In this document: positions 1 to 6,994 of the stretch, one piece after another
How positions within the stretch are numbered: the first letter of the stretch is position 1
Layout of the letters: every line of letters starts with the position of its first letter
Source of the DNA: Pseudomonadota bacterium
GTDB lineage: Bacteria; Pseudomonadota; Gammaproteobacteria; Xanthomonadales; Xanthomonadaceae
Direction of reading: 5' to 3'
Assembly: GCA_023388355.1 (NCBI GenBank)
Contig: JAEWGI010000018.1
Span: 1-18,801, forward strand
Length of the DNA stretch: 18,801 bases
Position numbers and translations under genes: made by a program
Notes under the pieces: model-generated
The model's database searches: none
Told to the model about the DNA's origin: nothing
What the model saw: the letters and a program-made list of their open reading frames with translations, nothing else

Positions 1-87
1 CGCTGGCTATGGACTTACAACCATGAGCGCCCGAACATGGCGCTCGGCGGCATCACGCCGATGCAGAAATTGGCCCTTGCCGCATAG
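1..87 (+). CDS. IS3-family transposase (OrfB) C-terminus, partial at left edge
   Basis: Frame 1 is open from the window edge to a TAG at 85-87 and gives 28 residues. It contains YNHERPNMALGGITPMQK, the C-terminal signature of IS3-family DDE integrase-type transposases (YNxxRPnxalgGxTPxxk). The catalytic DDE residues and OrfA lie outside the window to the left, so intactness of the element cannot be judged. The protein would catalyse copy-out/paste-in transposition. The reading is based on family resemblance of a short segment, but that segment is very characteristic. Confidence 0.8.
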   Translation, partial: RWLWTYNHERPNMALGGITPMQKLALAA

Positions 88-124
88 CTCCACTTTTGGC
101 GACTGCTAAAAATGGGGGGATTAC
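1..124 (+). mobile_element. Right end of an IS3-family insertion sequence
   Basis: The transposase tail (1-87) is followed by about 37 bp that are less GC-rich than the surroundings, including CTAAAAATGGGGGGATTACC at 106-125. This looks like the terminal inverted repeat that ends such elements a few tens of bases after the orfB stop. Strongly GC-rich host-like coding sequence begins right after it. The exact last base (about 122-125) cannot be fixed without the left end or the target duplication. Confidence 0.6.
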
Positions 125-416
125 CGCGGGGCATCGCTTCCAGGCATCGTTCTTCTTCATCGGCGGGCGCCTGGTGCAGGTGATGCTGGGCCTGGTCGAT
201 GCCGATGCCGCCGGGGAGGCGTTCGATGCGGTGTCGCAGGTGCTGCGCGAGGAGCACGGCACCGAGCTGACGACGGAGCGCACCGCGGGGTTCACGACCA
301 CGTCCAGGTCGACGTGGCGATCGGGCTCCACCCACATCGTGCTGCTGTACACGGCCATGGGGAGCGCCGATCCGCTGCTCAATCTGGTCTACCAGGAGTG
401 GCCGGCCGAGCGCTGA
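125..416 (+). pseudogene. 3' remnant of an unidentified gene truncated by the IS
   Basis: From the presumed IS end, one frame stays open to TGA at 414-416 and encodes about 96 residues. The sequence (for example FFFIGGRLVQVMLGLVDADA near the start, and LLNLVYQEWPAER at the end) looks like the C-terminal half of a small soluble or exported protein, with native-looking codon use. An ATG at 96 inside the IS end could start it in frame (106 aa), but that would be a chimeric start. No family is recognised. The gene body upstream was probably displaced by the insertion, so the remnant is likely non-functional. Confidence 0.5.
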
Positions 417-457
417 TGCGCGCAGACGGGCTGTGCGTCGGCGACCGCCGGTGGGCT

Positions 458-473
458 CCCCGTTCAATCGGGG
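458..473. repeat. Small inverted repeat between the remnant and rmuC
   Basis: CCCCG, a 6-base TTCAAT loop and CGGGG form a perfect 5-bp stem in the 167-bp gap between the truncated gene and rmuC. No T-tract follows, so it is at best a weak terminator. The rest of the gap shows only GC-rich direct repeats of GCCGGCACGC near 481-510. Confidence 0.3.
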
Positions 474-571
474 CCTTGGCCGCCGGCACGCGGCGCCTGC
501 ACGCCGGCACGCCCGCACTCCCTGTCGGCGGCGCGCCAGCGCCCGGCGCAGACCCTGAGACGTGGCCCCCG

Positions 572-577
572 TACACT
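572..577 (+). promoter_or_regulatory. Candidate -10 box for leaderless rmuC transcription
   Basis: TACACT sits exactly six bases before the ATG at 584, so transcription from it would start at or next to the A of the start codon. No Shine-Dalgarno sequence precedes the ATG. Both facts fit a leaderless mRNA, a mode known in xanthomonads. No convincing -35 box is seen at 549-554. Confidence 0.35.
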
Positions 578-583
578 GGCGCC

Positions 584-2152
584 ATGGATTCCCAGACCCC
601 GCTGCTGATCATGACCGGCCTGCTGCTGGCGGCAATGGTCGCGGTGCTGCTGCGCCTGTGGCGACGGCCCGCCGGACACGAGCAGCAGGCGGCCGAAGTG
701 CGGCGGCTGCAGGAGGCGCTTGCGCAGGAAGGCGAGCGCCTGCGCGCCAGCCAGGTCGAGGCGGCCGAATCGCGGGGGCGGCTGGAGGCGCTGCAGGCCG
801 GGCGCGAGGCACTGCAGGCGCGCTGCGTGGCGCTGGAGGGCGAGATCGCCACGCTCGGCGAGCGCGGCGAGCGGCAGGCGGCCGGCATCGCCGAGCGCGA
901 CGCGCGCCTGGCCGAACGCGAGCAGGCGCTGGCCGCGGCGCGCGAGGCCTGCACGACGCTGCAGCAGGAGCTCGCCAGCCACAGGCAGGAGCAGCAGAAG
1001 CTGCGCAACGAGCACGCCTCGCTGCAGGCCAACTTCGAGCACGGCGAACGCGCGCGGGCCGAGCTGCGCGCCTATCTGGATACCGCGCAGGACAAGCTGT
1101 CGGGCGCGTTCGCCGAACTGGCGGGCAAGGTGTTCGAGGAGCGCGGCCAGCAGTTCGCCAACAACGTGCGGCTGGCGAACACCCAGTCGCGCGCCGACAT
1201 CGAGACCCTGCTCAAGCCGTTCGCCGAACGGCTGGGCGAGTTCCGCACCCGCGTGGACGCGGTCTACGGCGAGGAGGCGCGCGAGCGCGCCAGCCTGCTG
1301 GGTGCGGTGGGCGAGCTCAAGACGCTCAACCAGGACATGGCCGAGAAGGCCGCGGCGCTGACCAGCGCGCTCAAGGGCAGCGCGCGGGTGCGCGGGGACT
1401 GGGGCGAGCTGATGCTCGACAACGTGCTGCGCGGCTCGGGGCTGGAGGAAGGCGTGCACTACGCGCGCCAGGTGCATGCGGTCGACGACGAGGGCGACCG
1501 GCTGCGCCCGGACGTGGTGGTGCGCCTGCCCGACGATCGCTGCGTGGCGATCGACAGCAAGGTCAACCTGATCGCCTGGCAGGAGGCGATGAACGCGGAG
1601 ACGCCCGAGCTGCACGACGATGCGCTGCGCCGGCACGCGGTGGGGCTGCGCCAGCACGTGGCCGACCTGGGCAGGAAGAACTATCCGAAAGCGTTGGGTG
1701 AGGATGCGCTCGACATCACCGTGGCCTTCGTGCCGATCGAGGGCGCGCTGTCGGCGGCGCTGGGCGCGGACGACCAGCTGCAGTCGTACGCGTTCCGGCA
1801 GCAGGTGGTGTTCGCCTCGCCAAATACGCTGATGGCGCTGCTGCGCGTGGTCGAACGGCTGTGGACGCGCGACAAGGTGCAGAAGCAGGCATTGGAGATC
1901 AGCCGCGTGGGCGGGCTGGTGCTCGATTCGCTGAGTGCGTTCCTGGCCGACTTCAACATGATCGATCGGCGCCTGGGCGAGGCGAAGAAGGCCTTCGACG
2001 ACGCGCGCAACCGGCTGCTGGATTCGCCGCAGTCGGCGATCGCGCGCGCGCAGCGGCTGGTGGAGCTGGGCAGCAAGGCGAAGCGGGCGCTGCCGGAGGA
2101 GCTGCAGCCGGAGGCGGCCGTGCGGCGGATCGCGGGCCCAGAGGAGGAGTGA
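584..2152 (+). CDS. rmuC: DNA recombination protein RmuC
   Basis: The 522-residue protein has the full RmuC layout. An N-terminal membrane anchor lies at about residues 6-26. A long Ala/Glu/Arg-rich coiled coil runs over about 32-200. The conserved RmuC domain covers about 200-480, including the stretches KGSARVRGDWGELMLDNVLR (264-283), RPD at 308-310 and AIDSK at 322-326. The last two give a PD-(D/E)xK nuclease-like arrangement, followed by VAFVPIEGAL (380-389) and ASPNTLMALLRVV (411-423). Family members limit rearrangement at inverted repeats and are thought to be nucleases tethered to the inner membrane; the biochemical activity is inferred. The start at 584 is chosen because the anchor begins there, although the frame is open further upstream. 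The gene converges on mlaA with only 15 bp between the stops. Confidence 0.95.
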   Translation: MDSQTPLLIMTGLLLAAMVAVLLRLWRRPAGHEQQAAEVRRLQEALAQEGERLRASQVEAAESRGRLEALQAGREALQARCVALEGEIATLGERGERQAAGIAERDARLAEREQALAAAREACTTLQQELASHRQEQQKLRNEHASLQANFEHGERARAELRAYLDTAQDKLSGAFAELAGKVFEERGQQFANNVRLANTQSRADIETLLKPFAERLGEFRTRVDAVYGEEARERASLLGAVGELKTLNQDMAEKAAALTSALKGSARVRGDWGELMLDNVLRGSGLEEGVHYARQVHAVDDEGDRLRPDVVVRLPDDRCVAIDSKVNLIAWQEAMNAETPELHDDALRRHAVGLRQHVADLGRKNYPKALGEDALDITVAFVPIEGALSAALGADDQLQSYAFRQQVVFASPNTLMALLRVVERLWTRDKVQKQALEISRVGGLVLDSLSAFLADFNMIDRRLGEAKKAFDDARNRLLDSPQSAIARAQRLVELGSKAKRALPEELQPEAAVRRIAGPEEE

Positions 2153-2167
2153 GCGGGCCGGTGCGCG

Positions 2168-3229
2168 TCAGGGAGTCGGCGACAGCGGCACCACCGGCAT
2201 CACGTCGACGGGGACGGTGGGGTTGGCGTCGTCCTCGAGCAGGTAGTCGGGCAGGTCCTGGTCGTCGCGGCCGCGGAGGTCGGACGTGATCTGGAAGTTG
2301 CGGCGCTGCAGCCAGGCATCGCGGACCAGGGCGTATTCGTCCGCGGCGCCCTCGCGCATGGCGTCGACGGCGAACAGCTGGGTGCGCACGTCGACCAGCT
2401 GCAGGCCCTGGAGGAAGTAGCGGGCACCATCGTCCTCGACATGGCGGATCGGCGACAGCGGTGCGTCGCCCACCAGGGCGAAGGCGTCGCGCAGGGTGCG
2501 CGGACCGAACAGCGGCAGCTCGACGTAGCGCGAATTGCGCCAGCCCCACACGCCCAGCGTCTGGCCGAAATCCTCGCTGCGGTTGGGGATGTTGACGGCG
2601 GTGGCGGGGTCGAATAGGCCGCCGATGCCGATCGTGGTGTTGAGCAGGAAGCGGCCCAGCGATTGCCCGGCGTGCTTCGGCCGGCCCTGCAGCAGCGCGT
2701 TGAGCGCGCTCACCGGCTGGCCGAGGTTGTTGAAGAAGTTGCCCACCCCGAGGCGCACCGGGCGCGGCACCACCTTGACGTAGAACCGCGCCAGCGGCTT
2801 GGCGACGGTGCGGTCGACGGCGTTGTTGAAGCGGTGGACGCGGCGGTTCCAGCCTTCCCAGGGATCGTAGCTGGCGGGCAGCTGCGCGGGCGCGGGAAGG
2901 GTTGGATCGGCGACCGGGTCATAGGGCGTGGGGCCGTAGATCGCCGCGTAGTCGAGCTCGGCCTGCGTAGGCGTGGTGGCGACGCCGGTGTCGTCCTGGC
3001 CGTCCGCGGCCCGCGCGGCCGTCGCCGGCTGGATGTCGCCGCCGGGCTGCGCATCGGCGACCGGCGGCGCGTCCGCATCCGCCGCGGCGCCGGTCGTTGC
3101 AGGGGCAGAAGCAGCGGGCCCGATCGCGACCGGCGCGGGCGAGGCGTCGCGCGTGCCTCCGCCACCGGCACAGGCGGCCAGCAGCAGCGGCAACAGCAGC
3201 AGGATCAGGCGGTTGGGGCGAGGCGTCAT
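2168..3229 (-). CDS. mlaA: Outer-membrane lipoprotein MlaA (VacJ family)
   Basis: The 353-residue protein removes surface-exposed phospholipids from the outer leaflet of the outer membrane and hands them to MlaC. A lipoprotein signal peptide ends in LLLAAC, putting the lipidated Cys at residue 20, and this fixes the start at 3229 although the frame is open upstream. Residues 21-120 are an Ala/Pro/Asp-rich low-complexity stretch. The MlaA domain follows from about 121: YDPWEGWNRRVHRFNN, then VGNFFNNLGQPVSALN, the TTIGIGGLFD segment, EDFGQTLGVWG and YVELPLFGPRTLRD, all hallmarks of the family. E. coli MlaA is about 250 residues, so the extra length is the linker. It is the last gene of the mla operon, 31 bp after mlaB. 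No clear Shine-Dalgarno is visible. Confidence 0.95.
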   Translation of the reverse strand: MTPRPNRLILLLLPLLLAACAGGGGTRDASPAPVAIGPAASAPATTGAAADADAPPVADAQPGGDIQPATAARAADGQDDTGVATTPTQAELDYAAIYGPTPYDPVADPTLPAPAQLPASYDPWEGWNRRVHRFNNAVDRTVAKPLARFYVKVVPRPVRLGVGNFFNNLGQPVSALNALLQGRPKHAGQSLGRFLLNTTIGIGGLFDPATAVNIPNRSEDFGQTLGVWGWRNSRYVELPLFGPRTLRDAFALVGDAPLSPIRHVEDDGARYFLQGLQLVDVRTQLFAVDAMREGAADEYALVRDAWLQRRNFQITSDLRGRDDQDLPDYLLEDDANPTVPVDVMPVVPLSPTP

Positions 3230-3260
3230 GGGGCGGTCCGTCGGCACCGGCGCGCGGGCG

Positions 3261-3548
3261 TCATGCCTGCGCGAAGGACAGGGTGGGAGAGAGGCGGTAG
3301 GCGCGGCGCAGGCCGTCGAGTCCGGGGGGCTCGCCGGCCACGGCCACGCCGCCGACACGTTGCGCGAGTTCCACCAGCAGGGCAAGGCCGGCGCTGTCGA
3401 CCGACGTCACCGCCGACAGATCGAAGCGTTCCGCGCCCGGCGACAGTAGTAGCGCGTCGGGCCACAGCGCGGCCGCGGCGGCGCGGTCGAGCGCGCCGGC
3501 AAACGCCAGCGTGGTCCCGTCGCGCCGCACCGTGGCCGCTGCCGGCAT
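3261..3548 (-). CDS. mlaB: STAS-domain protein MlaB
   Basis: The 95-residue product is a single STAS domain, the cytoplasmic regulatory subunit that binds the MlaF ATPase and supports assembly of the MlaFEDB complex. The visible signature is FDLSAVTSVDSAGLALLVEL (residues 42-61), matching the STAS core strand and the helix with the D-S/T-AG motif found in MlaB and anti-sigma antagonists. Its ATG overlaps the mlaC stop by one base (TGATG), which implies translational coupling. Sequence alone cannot exclude an anti-sigma role, but position between mlaC and mlaA makes MlaB by far the likeliest call. Confidence 0.9.
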   Translation of the reverse strand: MPAAATVRRDGTTLAFAGALDRAAAAALWPDALLLSPGAERFDLSAVTSVDSAGLALLVELAQRVGGVAVAGEPPGLDGLRRAYRLSPTLSFAQA

Positions 3549-4222
3549 CAGTTGACGCCGGCGTCGGCGGAGATCTGGCCGGCGCGCAGTTCCTGCGTCA
3601 CCTGGGCGATCGACTTGCGCTGCAGCTCGCCGTCGAACTGCTGGCGGAAGGTCTGCACGAACGACACGCCCTCGACCATCACGTCGAACACGCGCCAGCC
3701 GTTGCCCGAGCGCCGCATCAGGTAGTCGACCGGGATCGGCTCGCCACCCTGGCGCAGCAGTTCGCTCGACACCTTCACGCCCAGTCCGCGCGGCAGCGCG
3801 GTTTCGGACTTGATGTGCACCCGCAGGCGGGTGTTGAAGTCGATCAGCGAGGAGCCGTAGCGGCGCATCAGGCTGTCGGCCAGCGCGTCGCCGAAGGCCT
3901 TCACGTCGGCGTCGGAGGCGCCGCGGCCGTGGCGGCCGAGCACCTGGCGCGCGGCGTAGTCGCGGTCGAACATGGTCTCGAATTCGCTGCTGACGAACTG
4001 CTGCAGCGCGCCGCGGTCGCGGGTGAACTCGGCGCGCCGCGTCTCGATGGTCTCGAGCACGCGGCGGGTGTTGTCGAGCACCAGCTGGCTGGGCGAGCCC
4101 TGCATGGTCGCCGCCGCGGCGGGCGCGGGCTGGGCCTGGGCGAAGGACAGCGCGGGCGCGGCGGCCAGCAGGGTCGCGGTGAGCGCGAGGGCGAGGGCGT
4201 TGCGGGGGATGCGGGGGGTCAT
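3548..4222 (-). CDS. mlaC: Periplasmic phospholipid-binding protein MlaC
   Basis: The 224-residue protein is the soluble carrier that ferries phospholipid between the outer-membrane MlaA complex and inner-membrane MlaFEDB. A Sec signal peptide occupies about residues 1-30, with a likely AQA cleavage site before QPAPA. The mature part shows MlaC/Ttg2D features: FVSSEFETMFDRDYAARQVLG (split around residues 77-96), FGDALADSLMRRYGSSL (110-126), VDYLMRRSGNGWRVFDVMVE (165-184) and GVSFVQTFRQQF (185-196). Length is normal for the family. The start ATG overlaps the mlaD stop (ATGA), and the stop overlaps the mlaB start, so these three genes form a coupled block. Confidence 0.95.
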   Translation of the reverse strand: MTPRIPRNALALALTATLLAAAPALSFAQAQPAPAAAATMQGSPSQLVLDNTRRVLETIETRRAEFTRDRGALQQFVSSEFETMFDRDYAARQVLGRHGRGASDADVKAFGDALADSLMRRYGSSLIDFNTRLRVHIKSETALPRGLGVKVSSELLRQGGEPIPVDYLMRRSGNGWRVFDVMVEGVSFVQTFRQQFDGELQRKSIAQVTQELRAGQISADAGVN

Positions 4223-4752
4223 GGGGTCGTTCCTTCTTCCGGAGCGGGGGAACCGGCGGGCGCGGGCTGCGCGGCACCGGGCGCGGCATTGTCGCCGCCG
4301 CCGCTGAACATGTACTTGCCGACCATCTGCATCAGGTCGACGGCCGGGGTGGTGAACACCAGTTCCTCGCCGGGCCTGAACACCTCCAGGTCGCCGCCCG
4401 GCTGCATGCCGACGTAGCTTTCGCCGAGCAGGCCGCCGGTGAGGATGCCGGCCGAGGTGTCGATCGGGATCTGGTCGAAGCGGCTGTCGATGGCGAGCGT
4501 GACGATCGAATCGAAGCGTTCGGGATCGAGGTCGATCCCGGCCACCCGGCCGATGGTCACGCCGCCGATCTTGACCGGCGCGTTCGGCCGCAGCTGGCCG
4601 ATCTGGGTGAAGCGGGCGGTCAGCTCGTAGCTGTCGCGCGCCAGGCCGAAACGGCCGTTGGTGGAGGCGATCGCCAGCACCAGCAGCGATCCCAGGGCCA
4701 GCACGAGGAAGGCGCCGACGGCGAATTCGAGGCGGGGGCCGCGGGTACTCAT
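4219..4752 (-). CDS. mlaD: MCE-domain lipid transport protein MlaD
   Basis: The 177-residue protein forms the hexameric MCE ring anchored on the periplasmic face of the inner membrane. One N-terminal transmembrane helix spans about residues 10-30 (FAVGAFLVLALGSLLVLAIA). A single MCE domain follows at about 41-118, with the diagnostic LRPNAPVKIGGVTIGRVAGI (55-74) and ILTGGLLGESYVGMQPG (103-119). The Pro/Ala-rich tail (155-177) after FTTPAVDLMQMVGKYMF is probably disordered. A good Shine-Dalgarno sequence (GAGGAG, seven bases before the ATG, on the minus strand) supports the start at 4752. The 160 bp between this gene and mlaE holds no convincing gene. Confidence 0.95.
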   Translation of the reverse strand: MSTRGPRLEFAVGAFLVLALGSLLVLAIASTNGRFGLARDSYELTARFTQIGQLRPNAPVKIGGVTIGRVAGIDLDPERFDSIVTLAIDSRFDQIPIDTSAGILTGGLLGESYVGMQPGGDLEVFRPGEELVFTTPAVDLMQMVGKYMFSGGGDNAAPGAAQPAPAGSPAPEEGTTP

Positions 4753-4912
4753 GCGCAGGACTCCTCAAGGGTGGAACGCGCCGTTGCGCCATGGCGCGCG
4801 CGAGGCGCGACGCCGGGCGCGCGGGTCGGCGGCGCGGCGGGCGCGTGGTGGAAACAGGGGATGGCGTCGAGGCGGTGGGCGGGCATGGCAGGGCTCATCG
4901 GAAGCGCGCGCG

Positions 4913-5662
4913 TCAGCGGAACAGGAAGGCCGACAGCACGAAGTTGAACATCAGCACCAGCAGCGAGGCGTTGACCACCGCGCGGGTGGTGGCCACGGAG
5001 GTGCCTTCGATGGTCGGCTCGGCGTGGTAGCCGACGTAGGAGGCGACCAGCGCGGCGGTACCGCCGAACACGGCGGCCTTGGCGAACGCGGGGACGAAGT
5101 CGCTGTGGAAGTCGACCGCGTCCTTCATCGTCTGCCAGAAGGTGCCGTTGTCGACGCCCAGCACCTGCACCGCCTGGAACCAGCTGGCGGCGATGGCGAA
5201 GCTGGCGAAAAAGCCCACCAGCAGCGGCACGGTCAGCACCGCGGCCCAGAAGCGCGGCGCGACCGCCTTGGCCACCGGATCGATGGCCATCAGGCCGAGC
5301 GCGGTGATCTGGTCGGTGGCGCGCATCAGCCCCAGCTCGGCGGCGATCGAGGAGCCGGCGCGGCCGACGAACAGCAGCGCGGTCAGCACCGGCGCCAGCT
5401 CGCGGTACAGGCCCAGGCCGATCAGCACGCTCACCTGGTTGGCTGCGCCGTAGGTTTCCAGCGCGCGGAAGCCGAGCAGGGTCAGCGACAGGCCGACGAA
5501 GGCGCCGCCGACGGCGATGATCGGCAGCGAGCGGGCGCCGATCTTGTAGATCTCGCGGACGAGTTCGGCGAACAGGTCCGCGGTCGGCCTGGATGCGCGC
5601 AGCACCGACAGCGAGAACATGCCGGCGCGGCCGACCGAACGCAGGGCGGACACGAGGGCCAT
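4913..5662 (-). CDS. mlaE: Phospholipid ABC transporter permease MlaE
   Basis: The 249-residue integral membrane protein is the permease subunit that couples MlaF ATP hydrolysis to lipid movement. Several hydrophobic segments are visible (about 47-65, 80-100, 140-160, 197-212 and 231-247). The family signature is FVGRAGSSIAAELGLMRATD (residues 98-117), followed by QITALGLMAIDP; the usual E-Q-I is D-Q-I here. Length is close to the usual 250-260. The start at 5662 follows the family N-terminus. The frame stays open far upstream, through repetitive DNA that reads as Gly/Pro-rich junk, so an upstream start is unlikely. It lies downstream of the repeat array separating it from mlaF. Confidence 0.93.
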   Translation of the reverse strand: MALVSALRSVGRAGMFSLSVLRASRPTADLFAELVREIYKIGARSLPIIAVGGAFVGLSLTLLGFRALETYGAANQVSVLIGLGLYRELAPVLTALLFVGRAGSSIAAELGLMRATDQITALGLMAIDPVAKAVAPRFWAAVLTVPLLVGFFASFAIAASWFQAVQVLGVDNGTFWQTMKDAVDFHSDFVPAFAKAAVFGGTAALVASYVGYHAEPTIEGTSVATTRAVVNASLLVLMFNFVLSAFLFR

Positions 5663-6056
5663 CAGGGCGCGCTCCGTGCGGCGGGCATCGCGGCGGCGGG
5701 CGCACCCCCACCCCAGCCCTCCTCCGCGCCGCGGGGGAGGGAGCGGAGGCGCGCCTGCCCGTGCTCGCGCGGCGGGACGCCGGCGCCTGTCTTCCCACGC
5801 TTGCGGGAGATGGAGTGGAGGCTTGCCTCCTCCCCCCGCCTGCACGAAGCAGAGCGAATCCTCGTCGTTTCCATCCACGCGAGGGAGATGGAATGGATGC
5901 CCGTTTCCGCCCCCTGCGTACGGGAGGAAATGGAGCGGCGGACTGTTTCCTCCTCCCACGCAAGGGACGTGGAGCGGAGAACGGTCTCCTCCCCCCGCTT
6001 GCGGGGGGAGGCTGGGAGGGGGGCCGGGCCGGCGCCGGGATGTCGAGCCGTCACGC
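5663..6056. repeat. Degenerate tandem repeat array in the mlaF-mlaE gap
   Basis: This 394-bp gap has no credible gene. From about 5716 to 6032 it contains roughly eight imperfect copies of a 36-42 bp unit; starts are near 5716, 5753, 5789, 5827, 5867, 5903, 5945 and 5985. Each unit resembles (plus strand) a C-rich run, a short GCTTGCG-like core, a G-rich run, then GATGGAGxGGAG. The last copy is the cleanest: CTCCCCCCGCTTGCGGGGGG (5987-6006) is a near-perfect hairpin. Every unit can form a small stem-loop, and translations in all frames are low-complexity. The array lies inside the mla transcript and could attenuate or process it. Confidence 0.75.
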
Positions 6057-6851
6057 TCACGCCGCCTCCGTGCGCCGTGCGCTGTCGAAGGCGATGGGGC
6101 CGTCGGGTTCGCCGCGCAGGAACTGGCGCACCAGCGGGTCCTGGCTGGCCTGCAGCTCGTCCGGCGTGCCCACGAAGACGATGCCGCCGTTGGCGATCAC
6201 CACCGCCTGGTCGGTGACCGGCAGCGTCTCGTGCACGTGGTGGGTGACGATGATGCTGGTCAGGCCGAGACGGTCGTTGAGCTCGGACACCAGGTTCATG
6301 ATCACGCCGATCGCGATCGGGTCCAGGCCGGTGAGCGGCTCGTCGTAGATCATCAGCGGCGGATCCAGGGCGATCGCGCGCGCCAGCGCCACGCGCCGGG
6401 CCATGCCGCCGGACAGCTCGCGCGGATAGCGGTCGCCGGCGGTGCGCAGGCCCACGGCGTGAAGCTTCATTTCCACCAGCCGGTCGATCACCTCACGCGG
6501 CAGCCTGGTGTGGGTGCGCAGCGGCAGGGCCACGTTCTCGGCTGCGGTAAGGTCGGTGAGCAGGCCGTTGCCCTGGAGCAGCACGCCGATCGACTTGCGC
6601 ATCTCCAGCAGCTCGCGCGTGCGCTGCGGGACCGGGCGTCCGAACACTTCGACCCGGCCGGAGACCGGAGCCAATTCGCCGGTGAGCGCTGCCAGCAGGG
6701 TCGACTTGCCGCAGCCGGAGGGGCCGAACACGGCGGTGACGCTGCCGCGCGGCAGGGTCAGGTCGATGTCCGAGACGATGGTCCGCCCGCCGCGATCGAG
6801 GCGGACGGCGTCAAAGCGAACGGCGATGGGGTCGTTGGGGGCGTCGGTCAT
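6057..6851 (-). CDS. mlaF: Phospholipid ABC transporter ATP-binding protein MlaF
   Basis: The 264-residue cytoplasmic ATPase powers the MlaFEDB complex. All ABC motifs are present: Walker A GPSGCGKST (residues 43-51), Q-loop Gln93 in LLQGNGLLTDL, signature LSGGMARR (146-153), Walker B LMIYDEP (166-172), D-loop GLDP and switch His in VTHHVHE (202-208). The signature with Met and Arg-Arg, plus THHVHET, is typical of the MlaF/Ttg2A subfamily. ATG at 6851 starts the family-like N-terminus; an in-frame ATG at 6896 would add 15 residues with no domain content and lies inside an inverted repeat. It is the first gene of the operon, about 143 bp downstream of the HTH-citrate synthase gene on the same strand. 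Confidence 0.95.
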   Translation of the reverse strand: MTDAPNDPIAVRFDAVRLDRGGRTIVSDIDLTLPRGSVTAVFGPSGCGKSTLLAALTGELAPVSGRVEVFGRPVPQRTRELLEMRKSIGVLLQGNGLLTDLTAAENVALPLRTHTRLPREVIDRLVEMKLHAVGLRTAGDRYPRELSGGMARRVALARAIALDPPLMIYDEPLTGLDPIAIGVIMNLVSELNDRLGLTSIIVTHHVHETLPVTDQAVVIANGGIVFVGTPDELQASQDPLVRQFLRGEPDGPIAFDSARRTEAA

Positions 6852-6887
6852 GGGGCGCGACGTCGGGCCACGGCAGGATCCGGAGCC

Positions 6888-6914
6888 GTTCAGCATGGCG
6901 GTGAGCGGCTGAAC
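6888..6914. promoter_or_regulatory. Inverted repeat upstream of mlaF, possible operator
   Basis: GTTCAGC and GCTGAAC form perfect 7-bp arms around a 13-bp spacer, so arm centres lie 20 bp (about two helical turns) apart. This is the geometry of a dimeric regulator site. It sits 37-63 bp upstream of the mlaF ATG in the promoter position. The binding protein is unknown, and a 7-bp palindrome could occur by chance. Confidence 0.35.
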
Positions 6915-6934
6915 CCTTGCGGAGTTGGGGCAAA

Positions 6935-6985
6935 AGGGAGCGGTTCGGGCCCCTCCCTGCGCTTGCGGGCGAGGGCTGCTTCCGT
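6935..6985. repeat. GC-rich palindromic repeat resembling the mlaF-mlaE units
   Basis: CCCCTCCCTGCGCTTGCGGG (6950-6969) followed by CGAGGG resembles the repeat units at 5716-6032. It lies between the end of the HTH-citrate synthase gene and mlaF. It can fold into an imperfect C-rich/G-rich stem and might act as a weak 3'-end structure for the upstream gene. No T-run follows on either strand. Confidence 0.4.
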
Positions 6986-6994
6986 CGCGGTCGG

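Noticed and set aside
4749..4898. 49-codon frame on the minus strand whose stop overlaps the mlaD ATG (ATGA), hinting at a coupled small gene
   Set aside because: Any ATGAG start creates a TGA in the next frame, so the overlap is expected by chance. The peptide is Ala/Pro/Arg-rich with no ribosome site or family resemblance.
5663..5963. N-terminal extension of MlaE by up to about 100 residues through the repeats
   Set aside because: The added sequence is a translated tandem repeat (GGGN/PPLHLP-like) absent from MlaE proteins. The family start is at 5662.
5716..6032. CRISPR array suggested by the 36-42 bp periodicity
   Set aside because: Repeats are degenerate over the whole period with no conserved repeat/variable spacer alternation, spacing is irregular, and no cas genes are present.
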